A stretch of 64,000 nucleotides of DNA from JAAXKN01 sp050258815 (lineage in GTDB: Bacteria > Bacteroidota > Ignavibacteria > Ignavibacteriales > SURF-24): the NCBI GenBank assembly GCA_050258815.1, contig JBLMZM010000182.1, positions 16,454-80,453 of the forward strand, in the 5' to 3' direction. The notes beneath the pieces were generated by a model. It worked only from the letters and a program-made list of their open reading frames with translations, was not told where the DNA came from and made no database searches. Position 1 is the stretch's first letter, and each line of letters begins with the position of its first letter. Position numbers and translations under genes: made by a program. This document shows, one piece after another, positions 8,852 to 18,819 of this stretch.

Positions 8852-11083
8852 TCAAATACCTTTATTTAAGGGCAAAGAAAAGAAAAACGTTGCACCCTTG
8901 TTAACCTCAGCCTCGGCCCAGACTCTGCCATCGTGGCGGCTGATGATTCTCCGGACAATTGCCAGGCCAACTCCCGTGCCCTCAAAATCTGCAGAAGGAT
9001 GGAGTCTCTGGAAGACTCCGAAGAGGTTATGAGCATACTCCATGTCGAATCCAACTCCATTATCCTTAACATAGTAGTACGCCTGATTCTGATCTGAATA
9101 ACCGCCTATTAAAATTTCGGCCTTTTGCTGGTATCTGGTAAACTTGAATGCATTGGATATTAAATTTAGCCACACCTTCTGCAGCATTGATCTGTCGCCT
9201 TTTACCTGCGGGAGGTCATTTACCTCGGCGGAAATCACCCTGTCCTCATTCTCCCTTAGAAGCGTGTTAACTGCTTCCTGGGCTATGCTTTTCATATCCA
9301 GCAGCACTTCATTTTTTTCTCTGTTATAGATTCGTGAGAATGACAGTATATCACTGATGAGCTGCTCCATCTGAGCCGCGTTTTTGGAAATTATGTTCAG
9401 GAATTTTTTGACCTCACCGTTAAACTGGGGCGAATAGTCGTCCAGCAGGATCTGCGAAAAACCGTCAATGGCTCTTAAGGGGGCCTTCAGGTCGTGTGAT
9501 ACCGAAACAGAAAATGTTTCCAGTTCCTTATTTGCGGCTTCAAGCTGGGCGGTCCTGTTTCTGACGCGCTCTTCCAGTTCCTCATTGAGTTTATTAAGTT
9601 CCTGATTGCTTATTTTGAGTGCTTCCTCGGCGCTCTTGCGTTCTGTAATATCTACTATCGTAAGGAGCACCCTGCCGTAATTATCCTCAAAACCCTCGGC
9701 AACGCTCCATCTCACATACAGATATTTAGTCCTGCCCATTAAGGTTTTGCCCTCGATTTCAAGTTCGAACCTTGTGGTTCTCTCGGAAATTGCTATAATA
9801 GCCTCTTTCTGAATCCTGTAGTTCGCATATTCTGCGATCCGTGAAAAGTTGCTGAATAACTCTTCTTTGGACGAAGCCTGGAACAGTTCCAGGGTGGCTT
9901 CATTTACATCCAGCAGCCGCAGCATTTCAAGACTATTAATAATTTCGTCGGGATAAGTCTCTAAATATTTCCTGAAATCTTTTATTCCGGTTTTCTTTAG
10001 CAGATCAATGTGGCTTTTAATCAAAGAAAGGTCTTCTTCCCAGATTGATATGGGTGATTTTTCGAACAGGCTGCGGTATCTCTTTTCGCTTATTTGCAGG
10101 GCTTCATTGGCGAGTTTTCTTTCCGTTATGTCGTTGGCTATTACGATACGTGCTGCTTTCCCGGCAAAGATGATGCTGTTTGAAATAATTTCAACAAATA
10201 TTATTTCACCGTTTTTTTTCTGATGCATCCAGGGACCCGTCCTCTGGTAATCCTCAAAAAGGGTATTCTGCACATTTTCCTCGAGTGCCGGGATATCCTC
10301 CCTGGGGCGTATATCCTTAATGTTCATCGAAAGAAATTCTTCGCGGGAGTAGCCGTATTTACTGACGGCAGTTTCGTTTACCGCCAAAAAGCCTAGTGTA
10401 ATTGCGTCATAAACCCACATGGGATTGGGATTTTCCCTGAATAGCAGGCGGTACTGCTCCTCGGAGCTGCGCAGTTCATCCTCGATTTTCTTTCTGGCCG
10501 TTATATCCCTGATAATAGCGATGATTGTATTGCCGTCAGGCATTTTGGCACTGATCTCAACGAAAAGGAGCTTCCCCGTTTTTTGCAGCATTTTTCTTTC
10601 CAAAAGTACTATACTGCCGGAATACAGTTCTTTAAACTTCAGCGGATATTTTTCAAGTTCGTCGGGTGGTATCAGGTCCTTAATGCTCAATTTTTTGAAT
10701 TCTTCTGCGGAGTATCCAAGTAATTCACCTGCTCTTGAATTAGAGTCAATTATATTGCCCAGCTCGTCCATAAGGAGGATTGTGTCGGATGCCTGTTCAA
10801 GGAGTGTCCTGTATTTATTTTCACTTTTAATAAGGGCCTGTGTGGAGGATTCGATCTTAAGGAAGCTCTTTTTAATAAAATAGTAGAGCAGCATTGCCGT
10901 AGACAGGATGAAGAACCATCCCTTGATGGTCTGATAGTGTGTAAGAAGTGTCGGGCTGCTGATATAGTCTGCCAGGATATAATCGGTTAATATGACCCAG
11001 GATGCGCTGATGAGGGCGTAAGAAACGCTGATTACCAGGGGCGTAAACCTGATCTGTTTTTCAGTTGGGGATAAGAATTTCAT
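8852..11083 (-). CDS. Membrane-anchored multi-PAS sensor histidine kinase
   Basis: A 743-residue kinase. Two hydrophobic segments near the N-terminus (about 17-38 and 50-66) anchor it in the inner membrane with almost no periplasmic loop, so the signal is probably sensed in the cytoplasm or membrane. Three PAS domains follow (about 82-200, 205-325 and 328-480); the third carries an insertion. A coiled coil (about 480-515) leads into a HisKA domain with the phospho-acceptor H530 in S-H-D-L-K-A-P-L-R and an HATPase domain with N-L-I-S-N-A-F-K-F, D-N-G-V-G-F-D and G-T-G-V-G-L-A motifs. No response regulator gene is adjacent, so the partner is unknown. Confidence 0.92.
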   Translation of the reverse strand: MKFLSPTEKQIRFTPLVISVSYALISASWVILTDYILADYISSPTLLTHYQTIKGWFFILSTAMLLYYFIKKSFLKIESSTQALIKSENKYRTLLEQASDTILLMDELGNIIDSNSRAGELLGYSAEEFKKLSIKDLIPPDELEKYPLKFKELYSGSIVLLERKMLQKTGKLLFVEISAKMPDGNTIIAIIRDITARKKIEDELRSSEEQYRLLFRENPNPMWVYDAITLGFLAVNETAVSKYGYSREEFLSMNIKDIRPREDIPALEENVQNTLFEDYQRTGPWMHQKKNGEIIFVEIISNSIIFAGKAARIVIANDITERKLANEALQISEKRYRSLFEKSPISIWEEDLSLIKSHIDLLKKTGIKDFRKYLETYPDEIINSLEMLRLLDVNEATLELFQASSKEELFSNFSRIAEYANYRIQKEAIIAISERTTRFELEIEGKTLMGRTKYLYVRWSVAEGFEDNYGRVLLTIVDITERKSAEEALKISNQELNKLNEELEERVRNRTAQLEAANKELETFSVSVSHDLKAPLRAIDGFSQILLDDYSPQFNGEVKKFLNIISKNAAQMEQLISDILSFSRIYNREKNEVLLDMKSIAQEAVNTLLRENEDRVISAEVNDLPQVKGDRSMLQKVWLNLISNAFKFTRYQQKAEILIGGYSDQNQAYYYVKDNGVGFDMEYAHNLFGVFQRLHPSADFEGTGVGLAIVRRIISRHDGRVWAEAEVNKGATFFFSLPLNKGI

Positions 11084-11217
11084 ATACTATCCTGTTTTCC
11101 TGGTTATAAGGGATATACTCAGTATGTATAAAACAGAATTTTACTAAAATAAATTCTAGATGCCATCAAAAGTTTTACAATTTAATTTATGTCTTTTCTG
11201 AATCTGCCGCAAAGCAA

Positions 11218-11814
11218 TTATTCTGTCTTAAGGATCTGGGGGGCCTGAATGATCTGTTTTTTAATTATGTCGGGAGGAGGTAATATCATACCGCAAATCT
11301 TATCCGTGGGATCCAGCAGGTTTACCTTGTAATTTTTATCATACGAAATTACGTCAAATACCGGCTTGTAAATTTTAACCCTCTCAGAGGCCGTATATTT
11401 ATTGAATATTTTTTTGACTGCCTGGGAATCATGATAGTCCAGGTAAATTACATCTTCTTTATATACGTTGAATTTTTCCCTTTTCCAGCAAAATATTTCG
11501 TGTTGGAACAGTGATTCCTCGTGTTCGATGAGGTCGGGGGCAATTGACGCCTGCAGTGTTTCCAGGTTAAGAAATACGATCATCAGGTCGAAATCTTTCT
11601 TGAAAGATTCCAGGATGCCCGGTTTGCCCAGATAAATTTTGCGGAACTCTTCATTTTTCAGGAACTCAATTTCCACGAAGCAGCGGAAAGACTGTTTTAG
11701 TTTGCTGAAGAATCTGATCAGCGTATCAAAAGGCAGTATGTTTTCGGCCGTATCAAGAGATTCGAGCTGAACATTCAGCGAGTATTCTTTTATATTAAAC
11801 ATTTCTGCATTCAT
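11218..11814 (-). CDS. Hypothetical protein, 198 residues
   Basis: I do not recognise a family. The protein is soluble in appearance, with no signal peptide or membrane segment, and mixes charged helices with short beta-like stretches. Notable local features are a C-W-K-R-E-K segment near residue 108 and a proline run I-L-P-P-P near 177. It is encoded on the same strand as the histidine kinase that follows 134 bp downstream and divergently from the DUF2911 gene. No good ribosome-binding site was found before either ATG near the start, so the exact N-terminus (11814 or 11802) is uncertain. The length of the frame and the lack of a competing one on the other strand support a real gene. Confidence 0.65.
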   Translation of the reverse strand: MNAEMFNIKEYSLNVQLESLDTAENILPFDTLIRFFSKLKQSFRCFVEIEFLKNEEFRKIYLGKPGILESFKKDFDLMIVFLNLETLQASIAPDLIEHEESLFQHEIFCWKREKFNVYKEDVIYLDYHDSQAVKKIFNKYTASERVKIYKPVFDVISYDKNYKVNLLDPTDKICGMILPPPDIIKKQIIQAPQILKTE

Positions 11815-11967
11815 GGGATCAAGATAATCTTTTTAAAGAAAGGTAGCAATCCATATAAAACGATTTCTGCGCTCACCGTATGGTATGAAAATAAAGTGCA
11901 ACTTTAGAGTATATTCCTTTCATAATTCCTTTTACTTTTGTAATTCATAATAATTTTCATAAATTTA

Positions 11968-11985
11968 TTTGAAAATAATTTCAAA
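11968..11985. promoter_or_regulatory. Short palindrome upstream of the DUF2911 gene
   Basis: TTTGAAA, four spacer bases and TTTCAAA form an inverted repeat ending 12 bases before the ATG at 11998. It could be a protein-binding site in the divergent promoter region, but it lies in AT-rich DNA where such palindromes arise easily. Confidence 0.25.
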
Positions 11986-11997
11986 ATTGGATTACAT

Positions 11998-12861
11998 ATG
12001 AAGAGAGTATTTCTACCCGTAATAATTGCGATTCTGTTAATTCTGCCCTTTTCCGAATTACCCGCCCAATTGGAACTGCCCCGAATAAGTCAGAAAGCAT
12101 CAGTAATGCAAAGGGTCGGATTGCTGGATGTTATAATAAATTACAGCAGACCAAATGTAAAGGGAAGAAAAATCTGGGGAGATCTCGTACCATATAATCA
12201 GGTCTGGAGAGCGGGTGCTGATGAAGCTACTACAATTTCTTTCAGTGAGGACGTATCATTAAACGGAAACAAGCTGCCCGCCGGCAAATATGCGTTTTTT
12301 ACCATCCCCACGCAGAATGAATGGACTATAATAATTAACAAGGTAGCCAAGCAGTGGGGTGCATTTAACTACGATCAGTCCAAGGACATATTAAGATTTA
12401 ACGTAAAACCGGAAGAAACTGAGTTTACAGAGAGTATGGGCTACTGTTTTTCCGATGTTACGACGAATTCAGTAAGAATAAATCTTTCCTGGGAAAAACT
12501 AAGAATTTCCTTTGCCGTGGAATTTGACGTGGATGCCAAATCCTATTCGAATATCAAAAAAGCATTATCAAACGCTGAGAAGGATGACTGGGTAGTATAT
12601 GCTGCCTCTGCCAACTATGCTGCCGATAATAAAGTTCATACCGATGAGGCAATGGAGTGGGTGGATAAGTCTATATCCATAAAAGGCACCTATTACAATT
12701 ACTTCGTAAAGGCAAAGCTGCTTGCCCTGAAGGGCAGAACTAAGGAAGCCTTGAGTTTTGTCGATAAATCACGCCAGTTAGGTAAGAATGATCCGGAGTA
12801 TAAGGACTTTGCCCCGCAGGTAGATAAACTGAGGAATGAATTAAAAGAAAAAAGCAAATAA
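11998..12861 (+). CDS. DUF2911 domain secreted protein
   Basis: A 287-residue protein with a clear signal peptide (hydrophobic residues about 5-19, then L-P-A-Q at the likely cleavage site near 24). Residues about 30-180 match the DUF2911 pattern that I know from Bacteroidota: S-R-P-N-V-K-G-R-K-I-W-G, then V-W-R-A-G-A-D-E-A-T and L-P-A-G-K-Y-A-F-F-T-I-P. The remaining helical part resembles the tetratricopeptide-like tail seen in many members. The function of DUF2911 is not known; the location is periplasm or cell surface. The stop codon is 8 bp before the giant activase gene, so the two may be co-transcribed, although no functional link is obvious. Confidence 0.88.
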   Translation: MKRVFLPVIIAILLILPFSELPAQLELPRISQKASVMQRVGLLDVIINYSRPNVKGRKIWGDLVPYNQVWRAGADEATTISFSEDVSLNGNKLPAGKYAFFTIPTQNEWTIIINKVAKQWGAFNYDQSKDILRFNVKPEETEFTESMGYCFSDVTTNSVRINLSWEKLRISFAVEFDVDAKSYSNIKKALSNAEKDDWVVYAASANYAADNKVHTDEAMEWVDKSISIKGTYYNYFVKAKLLALKGRTKEALSFVDKSRQLGKNDPEYKDFAPQVDKLRNELKEKSK

Positions 12862-12869
12862 GTTTCCTG

Positions 12870-15800
12870 ATGGCTGTACAAAAATCCCTGGGTATCTGTA
12901 TCGGTGCTTCGACAGTTTCGGCTGTTTATATTCGAAAGCAGTATAACACAGTTCTTATAGATGAAGCCAGAACAATTACGCACAATGGAAATCCAAAGAA
13001 GGTTATATCTGATTTATTTTCCGCCGGTAAAATCCCTCCCAGGGTTACGGTTACAGGAAAAAAATTCAGAAAATTTCTGAATCTTACCTCTATCTCTGAA
13101 GCAGAGGCAGTAGAAACAGCCGCAGATCACCTGCAGCTGACTTCAGATATAATAATAAGTGCAGGCGGAGAAAATTTTATAATATATGCACTAAACGGTG
13201 ATAATAAGATTTCAAAGGTCTGTACCGGTAATAAGTGCGCCTCAGGCACGGGTGAATTCTTCCTTCAGCAGATAAAAAGGATGGACCTGGATGTTGAGGA
13301 GGCTATAGCTTTCGGTCAGGAAGGAGAGCCCTACAACATTTCGGGCAGGTGTTCGGTTTTCTGCAAGTCCGATTGTACACATGCCCTTAACAAAGGGGTC
13401 GAAAAGGCGAGCGTGGTAGCGGGTTTATCTAAAATGATGGCCCAGAAGATTATTGAACTTACTTCCAGGGTATCCCACCAAAGGGTAACATTGATAGGCG
13501 GAACCTCAAAGAACAGGGCCATGATGCGGTTTCTTGAAGAATACTTTGAAGATATAAGCATCCCGGAGGAAGCTCCTTATTTTGAAGCACTGGGAGCCGC
13601 AGTATATGGACTTACACACGTGACGGCCGAATTCAATCCTGAGGATCTCTTTTCGGAAAAGCATTCGCCATTTACTTTTCATAAACCGCTTAGCGAGTTT
13701 CAGCATATGGTGCAATTTAAGGAGCTGAATAGAGGAGCGGCCCATGAGGGTGACGTCTGTATATTGGGGCTGGACGTCGGTTCAACCACGACAAAGGCCG
13801 TATTGCTGAGGAAAAGTGATAAGGCCATTCTTGCCTCTGAATACCTGAGGACAAACGGCGACCCGGTAAAAGCCTCCATTGAATGCTACTGCAGCATAAG
13901 GAAGCAGCTGAATGCAGAAGTCAGGATAACAGGACTTGGTGTTACCGGTTCAGGACGCCACATCGCAGGCCTGCACGCCCTGACAAAGGGCATAATAAAC
14001 GAGATCATTGCACACGCAGCTGCCACGGTGTATTTTGACAAGGATGTGGATACTATTTATGAAATAGGCGGGCAGGATGCAAAATATACCCTTATCACCT
14101 CCGGCATAGCTTCTGATTATGCAATGAACGAGGCCTGCTCGGCGGGCACGGGTTCGTTCCTGGAGGAAGCAGCAAAGGAATCACTGGACATCAGCTACAC
14201 CGATATAGGTGAAATTGCCCTCAGGGCGAAATACCCGCCCAACTTTAATGACCAGTGTGCCGCATTTATTAGCAGTGACATAAAGAATGCCTTACATGAA
14301 GGCCTTTCAAAAGAAGATATTCTTTCCGGACTGGTTTATTCAATATGCATGAATTATAACAACAGGGTAAAGGGCAACCGGGCTGCCGGCAGGAAGGTAT
14401 TCATGCAGGGAGGTGTCTGCTATAATAAGGCCGTTCCTGTTGCCATGGCAGCGCTTACCGGAAAGGAAATCATAGTACCGCCTGAACCCGGACTGATGGG
14501 AGCCTTCGGCGTGGCTCTTGAGATAATTCACAGGCTTGAACTGGGGCTTCTGACAGAACAGGACTTTAGTCTCGATGAACTTATCCAAAGAAGGGTCGAA
14601 TATGGGAAGTCCTTTATTTGCGCCGGCGGTAAGGAAAAATGCGACAGGAAATGCACGATATCAATGATAAGGATCAATGACAGAAGGTATCCTTTCGGGG
14701 GAGCATGCAACAGGTACTATAACATGCAGGTGGATGAGAAGGCCATAGATCAGGGAACTGATCTCGTCAGGCTGAGAGAAAAGCTGGTTTTTGAAAAGTA
14801 TATTCATCCGGCAGCAGTAAGTGAGGATGCACCCAGGGTTGGAATCTCCAGGTCATTTTTTACAAATACACTTTTTCCGCTATACTACAATTTCTTTACA
14901 AGATTAGGTTTTAATGTAGTGCTTGCCGGGGAATCAAGGGCAGAGGGGGTTGACAAGAAAGAAGCGGCCTTCTGTTATCCGGTCGAGCTTTCTCACGGTT
15001 TCATGCAGGATTTAGTTCAAAAGAAACCCGACTTTATATTTCTGCCCCATATAACCGAAATATATAATTCTGGTGAAAACCTGCCTAAAAAGACGTGTGT
15101 CCTTCTTCAGTCTGAAAACTATTATCTTAAAAGCGCCTTTAAGGATGATCTGCAGGGGATAAAAATACTGGATCCTGTGCTCAACTTTTCAAATGGATAT
15201 GACAGCGCCCTGAATGAATTTCTTGGGATGTCAGCCAGTCTTGGAAGATCAAAAAATCAGGTAGCCGAGGCCTATGGTTATGCATGCATTGAACTGGATA
15301 AAATGTTTTCTGAGTTCCGGAGTATTGGAAAGGAAACACTCCGCAGGCTTGAAGAAAATCCGGAAGAATTCGCCATAGTTTTATTCGGCAGGGGATACAA
15401 TGCATATGCAAAAGAGGCCAACCTGGGAGTGCCGCAGAAGTTTGCATCCAGGGGAGTAACCATCATCCCGCATGACTTTTTGCCATCGGAACATCTTGAA
15501 AGTTATAAGCACATGTACTGGGCTATGGGGCAGCAGATATTAAAGGGTGCAAGGATGATAAAACAACATCCACAGCTGTTTGCTGCATTCATTACAAATT
15601 TCAGCTGCGGACCTGATTCTTTTATTATACCCTATTTCAGAAAAATAATGGGGAGAAAACCATCACTGACCCTGGAACTCGACAGCCATTCTGCAGATGC
15701 GGGTATAAATACGAGAATTGAAGCTGCCCTGGATATAATTAAAAGCTACAGGGAATTGAACAGACATGGGCAGGCTGAGGAGATCAGCGCCGGGGACTTC

Positions 15801-17237
15801 AGGGCTCTGAGGGTAATAAGCGAAACCAGGATAATTGATTCTGAGGGCAGGGAGATGTCAATATCGGATCCTGCCGTAAAGGTCGTGGTGCCAAGTATGG
15901 GGAGGCTCGCAACAGAGGCTTTCGCGGCTGCATTCAGGTACATGGGAATCAATTCCGAAGCCCTGCCCGTCTATGATATGAAGACGCTTACAACAGGACG
16001 GGGAAATACTTCCTGCAAGGAATGCCTGCCTCTTATTCTGAATGTAGGATCAATGATTGATTACTACAACAGGCGTGAAAGCAAGGATGAAAAGACGCTG
16101 TTCTTTATGGCCAAAGGCGACGGTCCCTGCCGCCTGGGACAGTATCACGTTTATCTTGAAGACGTGATAAAAAACAGGAAGATGAAGAATATAGGCATTT
16201 ATACGCTTTCAGATGAAAATTCTTATGAGGATCTGGGTAATAAGTTTGTAATGAGGGGCTGGGCCGCCATTACACTTGGCAATACGATGAAGGATATATA
16301 TAATGCAATGCAGGTGCTGGCTGTGGACAAAGAGAAGGCCGCCGCGATTTTCAATGAGGAATACGCCAGGGTACTGCACTGCCTCGAGAAAGATACACTG
16401 AAGAAGGTCTATGAACAGCTGGAAAATACGGCCCGCATATTTAACTCTATTGAACGGACGGAATCAATTCATGACGTAAAGAAAGTTGTGCTGGTTGGGG
16501 AAATATTCGTGAGGCATGATGAGTTTTCAAGAATGGATCTTATTGAAAGACTTGCCGAACGGGGTTTTGTAACCAGGGTAATTCCGATTGGTGAGTATGT
16601 ATATTATTCAAATTATCTTGCATCAAGGGAAAATCAGGGGAAAGCAGGAGCCCTTACAAACAGGCTGAAGTTTGGAATAAGGGACTTTGTGCAGAAAGAA
16701 GTTGAAAGAAAGATCAAAAAAGCCTTGTCAAAATCCGGATTCCTGGAATATGATATTCCCGAAATTAAAGACATACTGAAGAAGGCGGAGCACCTTGTAA
16801 GGACAGATCTTGCGGGTGAGGCAATCCTTACAATAGGATCTGCATTCAGGGAGATAATGGATCATGCATGCGGAGTAATATCCCTGGGACCATTCGGCTG
16901 CATGCCTTCGCGTGTGGCTGAGGCTATTCTTAATGTTGAGATGAATACCATGGGAAAAGCCAGGGCAGAGGGGAAAAAACACAAACCCGCTATTGAGGAG
17001 GACCTGCCTTTTCTTGCGGTTGAAACCGATGGCAACATTTTCCCGCAAATCATCCAATCGAAAATTGAAATATTTATGCTTCAGGCAGAAAGGCTGCACC
17101 AAAAAATGAAAACGGCCGATAAAGGGGTGCTTGAAAAATATAAGGCGGCTTTCGGTGAAATGCTGAGAGGTTATTCTGCCAGGGATTCCGAAAAAGAAAT
17201 TCCTGACTACGATAAAGTAGTTTCGGAAACAGAATAG
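12870..17237 (+). CDS. Giant acyl-CoA dehydratase activase fusion (BadF/HgdC x2, DUF2229, dehydratase-like)
   Basis: A 1455-residue cytoplasmic protein of the large 2-hydroxyacyl-CoA dehydratase activase family. Two ASKHA-type BadF/BadG/BcrA/BcrD ATPase domains lie in tandem (about 1-270 and 295-570). The second starts with L-G-L-D-V-G-S-T-T-T-K and has the Cys-bearing loop N-E-A-C-S-A-G-T-G; the first has G-N-K-C-A-S-G-T-G. In short activases these cysteines bridge a [4Fe-4S] cluster between two subunits; here the tandem could mimic that dimer. A Cys-rich linker (about 585-615) precedes a DUF2229 domain (about 660-880) and a C-terminal dehydratase-subunit-like part. By family knowledge it would drive ATP-dependent electron transfer for a radical dehydration, or a related reaction. 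No separate dehydratase gene is nearby, and the true substrate of such fusions is not established. Confidence 0.88.
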   Translation: MAVQKSLGICIGASTVSAVYIRKQYNTVLIDEARTITHNGNPKKVISDLFSAGKIPPRVTVTGKKFRKFLNLTSISEAEAVETAADHLQLTSDIIISAGGENFIIYALNGDNKISKVCTGNKCASGTGEFFLQQIKRMDLDVEEAIAFGQEGEPYNISGRCSVFCKSDCTHALNKGVEKASVVAGLSKMMAQKIIELTSRVSHQRVTLIGGTSKNRAMMRFLEEYFEDISIPEEAPYFEALGAAVYGLTHVTAEFNPEDLFSEKHSPFTFHKPLSEFQHMVQFKELNRGAAHEGDVCILGLDVGSTTTKAVLLRKSDKAILASEYLRTNGDPVKASIECYCSIRKQLNAEVRITGLGVTGSGRHIAGLHALTKGIINEIIAHAAATVYFDKDVDTIYEIGGQDAKYTLITSGIASDYAMNEACSAGTGSFLEEAAKESLDISYTDIGEIALRAKYPPNFNDQCAAFISSDIKNALHEGLSKEDILSGLVYSICMNYNNRVKGNRAAGRKVFMQGGVCYNKAVPVAMAALTGKEIIVPPEPGLMGAFGVALEIIHRLELGLLTEQDFSLDELIQRRVEYGKSFICAGGKEKCDRKCTISMIRINDRRYPFGGACNRYYNMQVDEKAIDQGTDLVRLREKLVFEKYIHPAAVSEDAPRVGISRSFFTNTLFPLYYNFFTRLGFNVVLAGESRAEGVDKKEAAFCYPVELSHGFMQDLVQKKPDFIFLPHITEIYNSGENLPKKTCVLLQSENYYLKSAFKDDLQGIKILDPVLNFSNGYDSALNEFLGMSASLGRSKNQVAEAYGYACIELDKMFSEFRSIGKETLRRLEENPEEFAIVLFGRGYNAYAKEANLGVPQKFASRGVTIIPHDFLPSEHLESYKHMYWAMGQQILKGARMIKQHPQLFAAFITNFSCGPDSFIIPYFRKIMGRKPSLTLELDSHSADAGINTRIEAALDIIKSYRELNRHGQAEEISAGDFRALRVISETRIIDSEGREMSISDPAVKVVVPSMGRLATEAFAAAFRYMGINSEALPVYDMKTLTTGRGNTSCKECLPLILNVGSMIDYYNRRESKDEKTLFFMAKGDGPCRLGQYHVYLEDVIKNRKMKNIGIYTLSDENSYEDLGNKFVMRGWAAITLGNTMKDIYNAMQVLAVDKEKAAAIFNEEYARVLHCLEKDTLKKVYEQLENTARIFNSIERTESIHDVKKVVLVGEIFVRHDEFSRMDLIERLAERGFVTRVIPIGEYVYYSNYLASRENQGKAGALTNRLKFGIRDFVQKEVERKIKKALSKSGFLEYDIPEIKDILKKAEHLVRTDLAGEAILTIGSAFREIMDHACGVISLGPFGCMPSRVAEAILNVEMNTMGKARAEGKKHKPAIEEDLPFLAVETDGNIFPQIIQSKIEIFMLQAERLHQKMKTADKGVLEKYKAAFGEMLRGYSARDSEKEIPDYDKVVSETE

Positions 17238-17259
17238 AGTTGGAAATTACGTGGCCTCC

Positions 17260-17289
17260 AGGAAACAGTTCCTTTGTGGAACTGTTCCT
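17260..17289. terminator. Hairpin between convergent activase and trpB genes
   Basis: CAGTTCC and GGAACTG pair around TTTGT, with AGGAA/TTCCT extending the stem past one bulged base. A T-rich stretch follows only about 15 bases later on the plus strand, so it is a weak candidate for ending both genes. Confidence 0.45.
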
Positions 17290-17317
17290 GAAGACCCGAA
17301 TAAAATTTTTATGCTGA

Positions 17318-18682
17318 TTACCCTTTTACTTCCGGCAGGTGTTCCAGATATTCATTTACTTTCTGAGTGGGAAGTTCAAAATTTTCAAGGCCGCCCTTTA
17401 AGAATGCCTCATATGCACCCAGATCCAGGAATCCATGTCCTGAGAGATTAAAAAGTATGGTTTTTGCCTGTCCCGATTCCTTACATTTCTTTGCCTGTTC
17501 AATAACTGATTTTATGGCGTGTGAACTTTCAGGGGCCGGAACAATACCTTCTGTCTGCGCAAATATCCTGGCTGCCTCAAATACTTCGTTCTGCTGGTAT
17601 GCTTCAGCACCAATGAGTCCCCTGTTATAAAGATGGGAGATTATGGGCGACATCCCGTGATAGCGAAGGCCACCGGCATGAATTGAAGGCGGAACATATT
17701 TGTGACCAAGCGTGTACATCTTCATCATTGGTGTGAGTCCGGCTTCATCACCAAAATCATATGCGAATTCTCCCTTTGTGAGCGTAGGACATGAGGATGG
17801 TTCGACGGCTATTACTTCAAGGTCTTTTTTCCCGTTTGTCAGTTTGTCTCTCAGGAAACTGAAGCTGATGCCTGCAAAATTACTGCCGCCGCCAACGCAG
17901 GCAACAATAATGTCAGGGTACTCGTCAACTTTTTCCATCTGAAGTCTTGCCTCCTCACCGATGATTGTCTGGTGCAGAAGTACATGATTGAGTACGCTGC
18001 CGAGCGAATAATTTGTATCGTCTCTCTGGGCTGCAATTTCAACGGCTTCACTGATCGCAATACCAAGGGAACCGGGAGAATCAGGATGTTCCTGCAATAT
18101 TCTCATGCCTGACCGGGTCAGCGTAGAGGGACTGGCTACAACGTCTGCTCCAAAGAGCTGCATGAATGTCTTCCTGTATGGTTTCTGCTGGAAACTGACC
18201 TTGACCATAAATACCTGGCATTCCATGCCGAAATGGTTGCACGCTATGGATAAAGCAGAGCCCCACTGGCCGGCTCCGGTTTCGGTAACCAGTTTTTTAA
18301 TCCCAGCTTTCTTGTTGTAGTATGCCTGCGCTGTTGCAGTATTGGATTTATGGCTGCCGGATGGGCTGGAGCCCTCGTATTTGAAGAATATTTTTGCAGG
18401 AGTATCCAGGTATTTCTCCAGCTGGTATGCCCGGATGAGGGGGCTGGGACGGTTGAGCGCATAAATATCCAGTACTTCGTCCGGGATCTCAATGTAACGC
18501 TCGCTGCTCATTTCCTGTTTTATAAGTTCTTCGGGAAAAATAGCCAGCAGGTCCTCGGGACTTGCCGGCTGTTTAGTAACCGGATTTAATGGCAGCGCTA
18601 AAGGCTCACCCAGGTCTGCAAGAATGTTGTAATATGCACGGGGCATTTCATTTACGTTCAGGTTAATTCTGTTCTGTTTCAT
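17318..18682 (-). CDS. trpB: TrpB2-type tryptophan synthase beta chain
   Basis: A 454-residue pyridoxal-phosphate enzyme that condenses indole with serine to give tryptophan. The length and N-terminal extension are those of the TrpB2 group rather than of TrpB1 (about 400 residues). The PLP lysine is K112 in G-S-H-K-S-N-T-A; a glycine-rich phosphate loop C-V-G-G-G-S-N-F-A lies in the second half, as does E-A-G-L-T-P. TrpB2 proteins often stand alone without trpA, as here. A GGAG ribosome-binding site precedes the ATG. The upstream leader (18723-18906) has a Trp-codon leader peptide and attenuator, which is direct contextual support for a tryptophan-biosynthetic role rather than another beta-replacement reaction. 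Confidence 0.93.
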   Translation of the reverse strand: MKQNRINLNVNEMPRAYYNILADLGEPLALPLNPVTKQPASPEDLLAIFPEELIKQEMSSERYIEIPDEVLDIYALNRPSPLIRAYQLEKYLDTPAKIFFKYEGSSPSGSHKSNTATAQAYYNKKAGIKKLVTETGAGQWGSALSIACNHFGMECQVFMVKVSFQQKPYRKTFMQLFGADVVASPSTLTRSGMRILQEHPDSPGSLGIAISEAVEIAAQRDDTNYSLGSVLNHVLLHQTIIGEEARLQMEKVDEYPDIIVACVGGGSNFAGISFSFLRDKLTNGKKDLEVIAVEPSSCPTLTKGEFAYDFGDEAGLTPMMKMYTLGHKYVPPSIHAGGLRYHGMSPIISHLYNRGLIGAEAYQQNEVFEAARIFAQTEGIVPAPESSHAIKSVIEQAKKCKESGQAKTILFNLSGHGFLDLGAYEAFLKGGLENFELPTQKVNEYLEHLPEVKG

Positions 18683-18722
18683 TTCATTCTCCTGTTATGT
18701 TTTTTATTTAGTGTTAATAGTC

Positions 18723-18755
18723 AAAAAAAAAGCCGTGATGTCATCTCACGGCTTT
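18723..18755 (-). terminator. Attenuator terminator (arms 3:4) before trpB
   Basis: On the minus strand AAAGCCGTGA (18746-18755) and TCACGGCTTT (18729-18738) make a perfect 10-bp stem with a 7-base loop, followed by an unbroken T run down to 18723. It lies 41 bases upstream of the trpB start, so it would end transcription before the gene. Confidence 0.9.
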
Positions 18756-18761
18756 AAAAAC

Positions 18762-18797
18762 AAAAAAGCCGTGAATAGTTATTTCACTATCCACGGC
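18762..18797 (-). terminator. First attenuator hairpin with T tract (arms 1:2)
   Basis: GCCGTGGATAGT (18786-18797 on the minus strand) pairs with ACTATTCACGGC (18768-18779) around a 6-base loop, with a single G-U pair, and six T follow. It has the form of an intrinsic terminator and also serves as the alternative to the 2:3 antiterminator. Confidence 0.85.
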
Positions 18798-18819
18798 TAT
18801 ATAAAAATCTTAATATATA

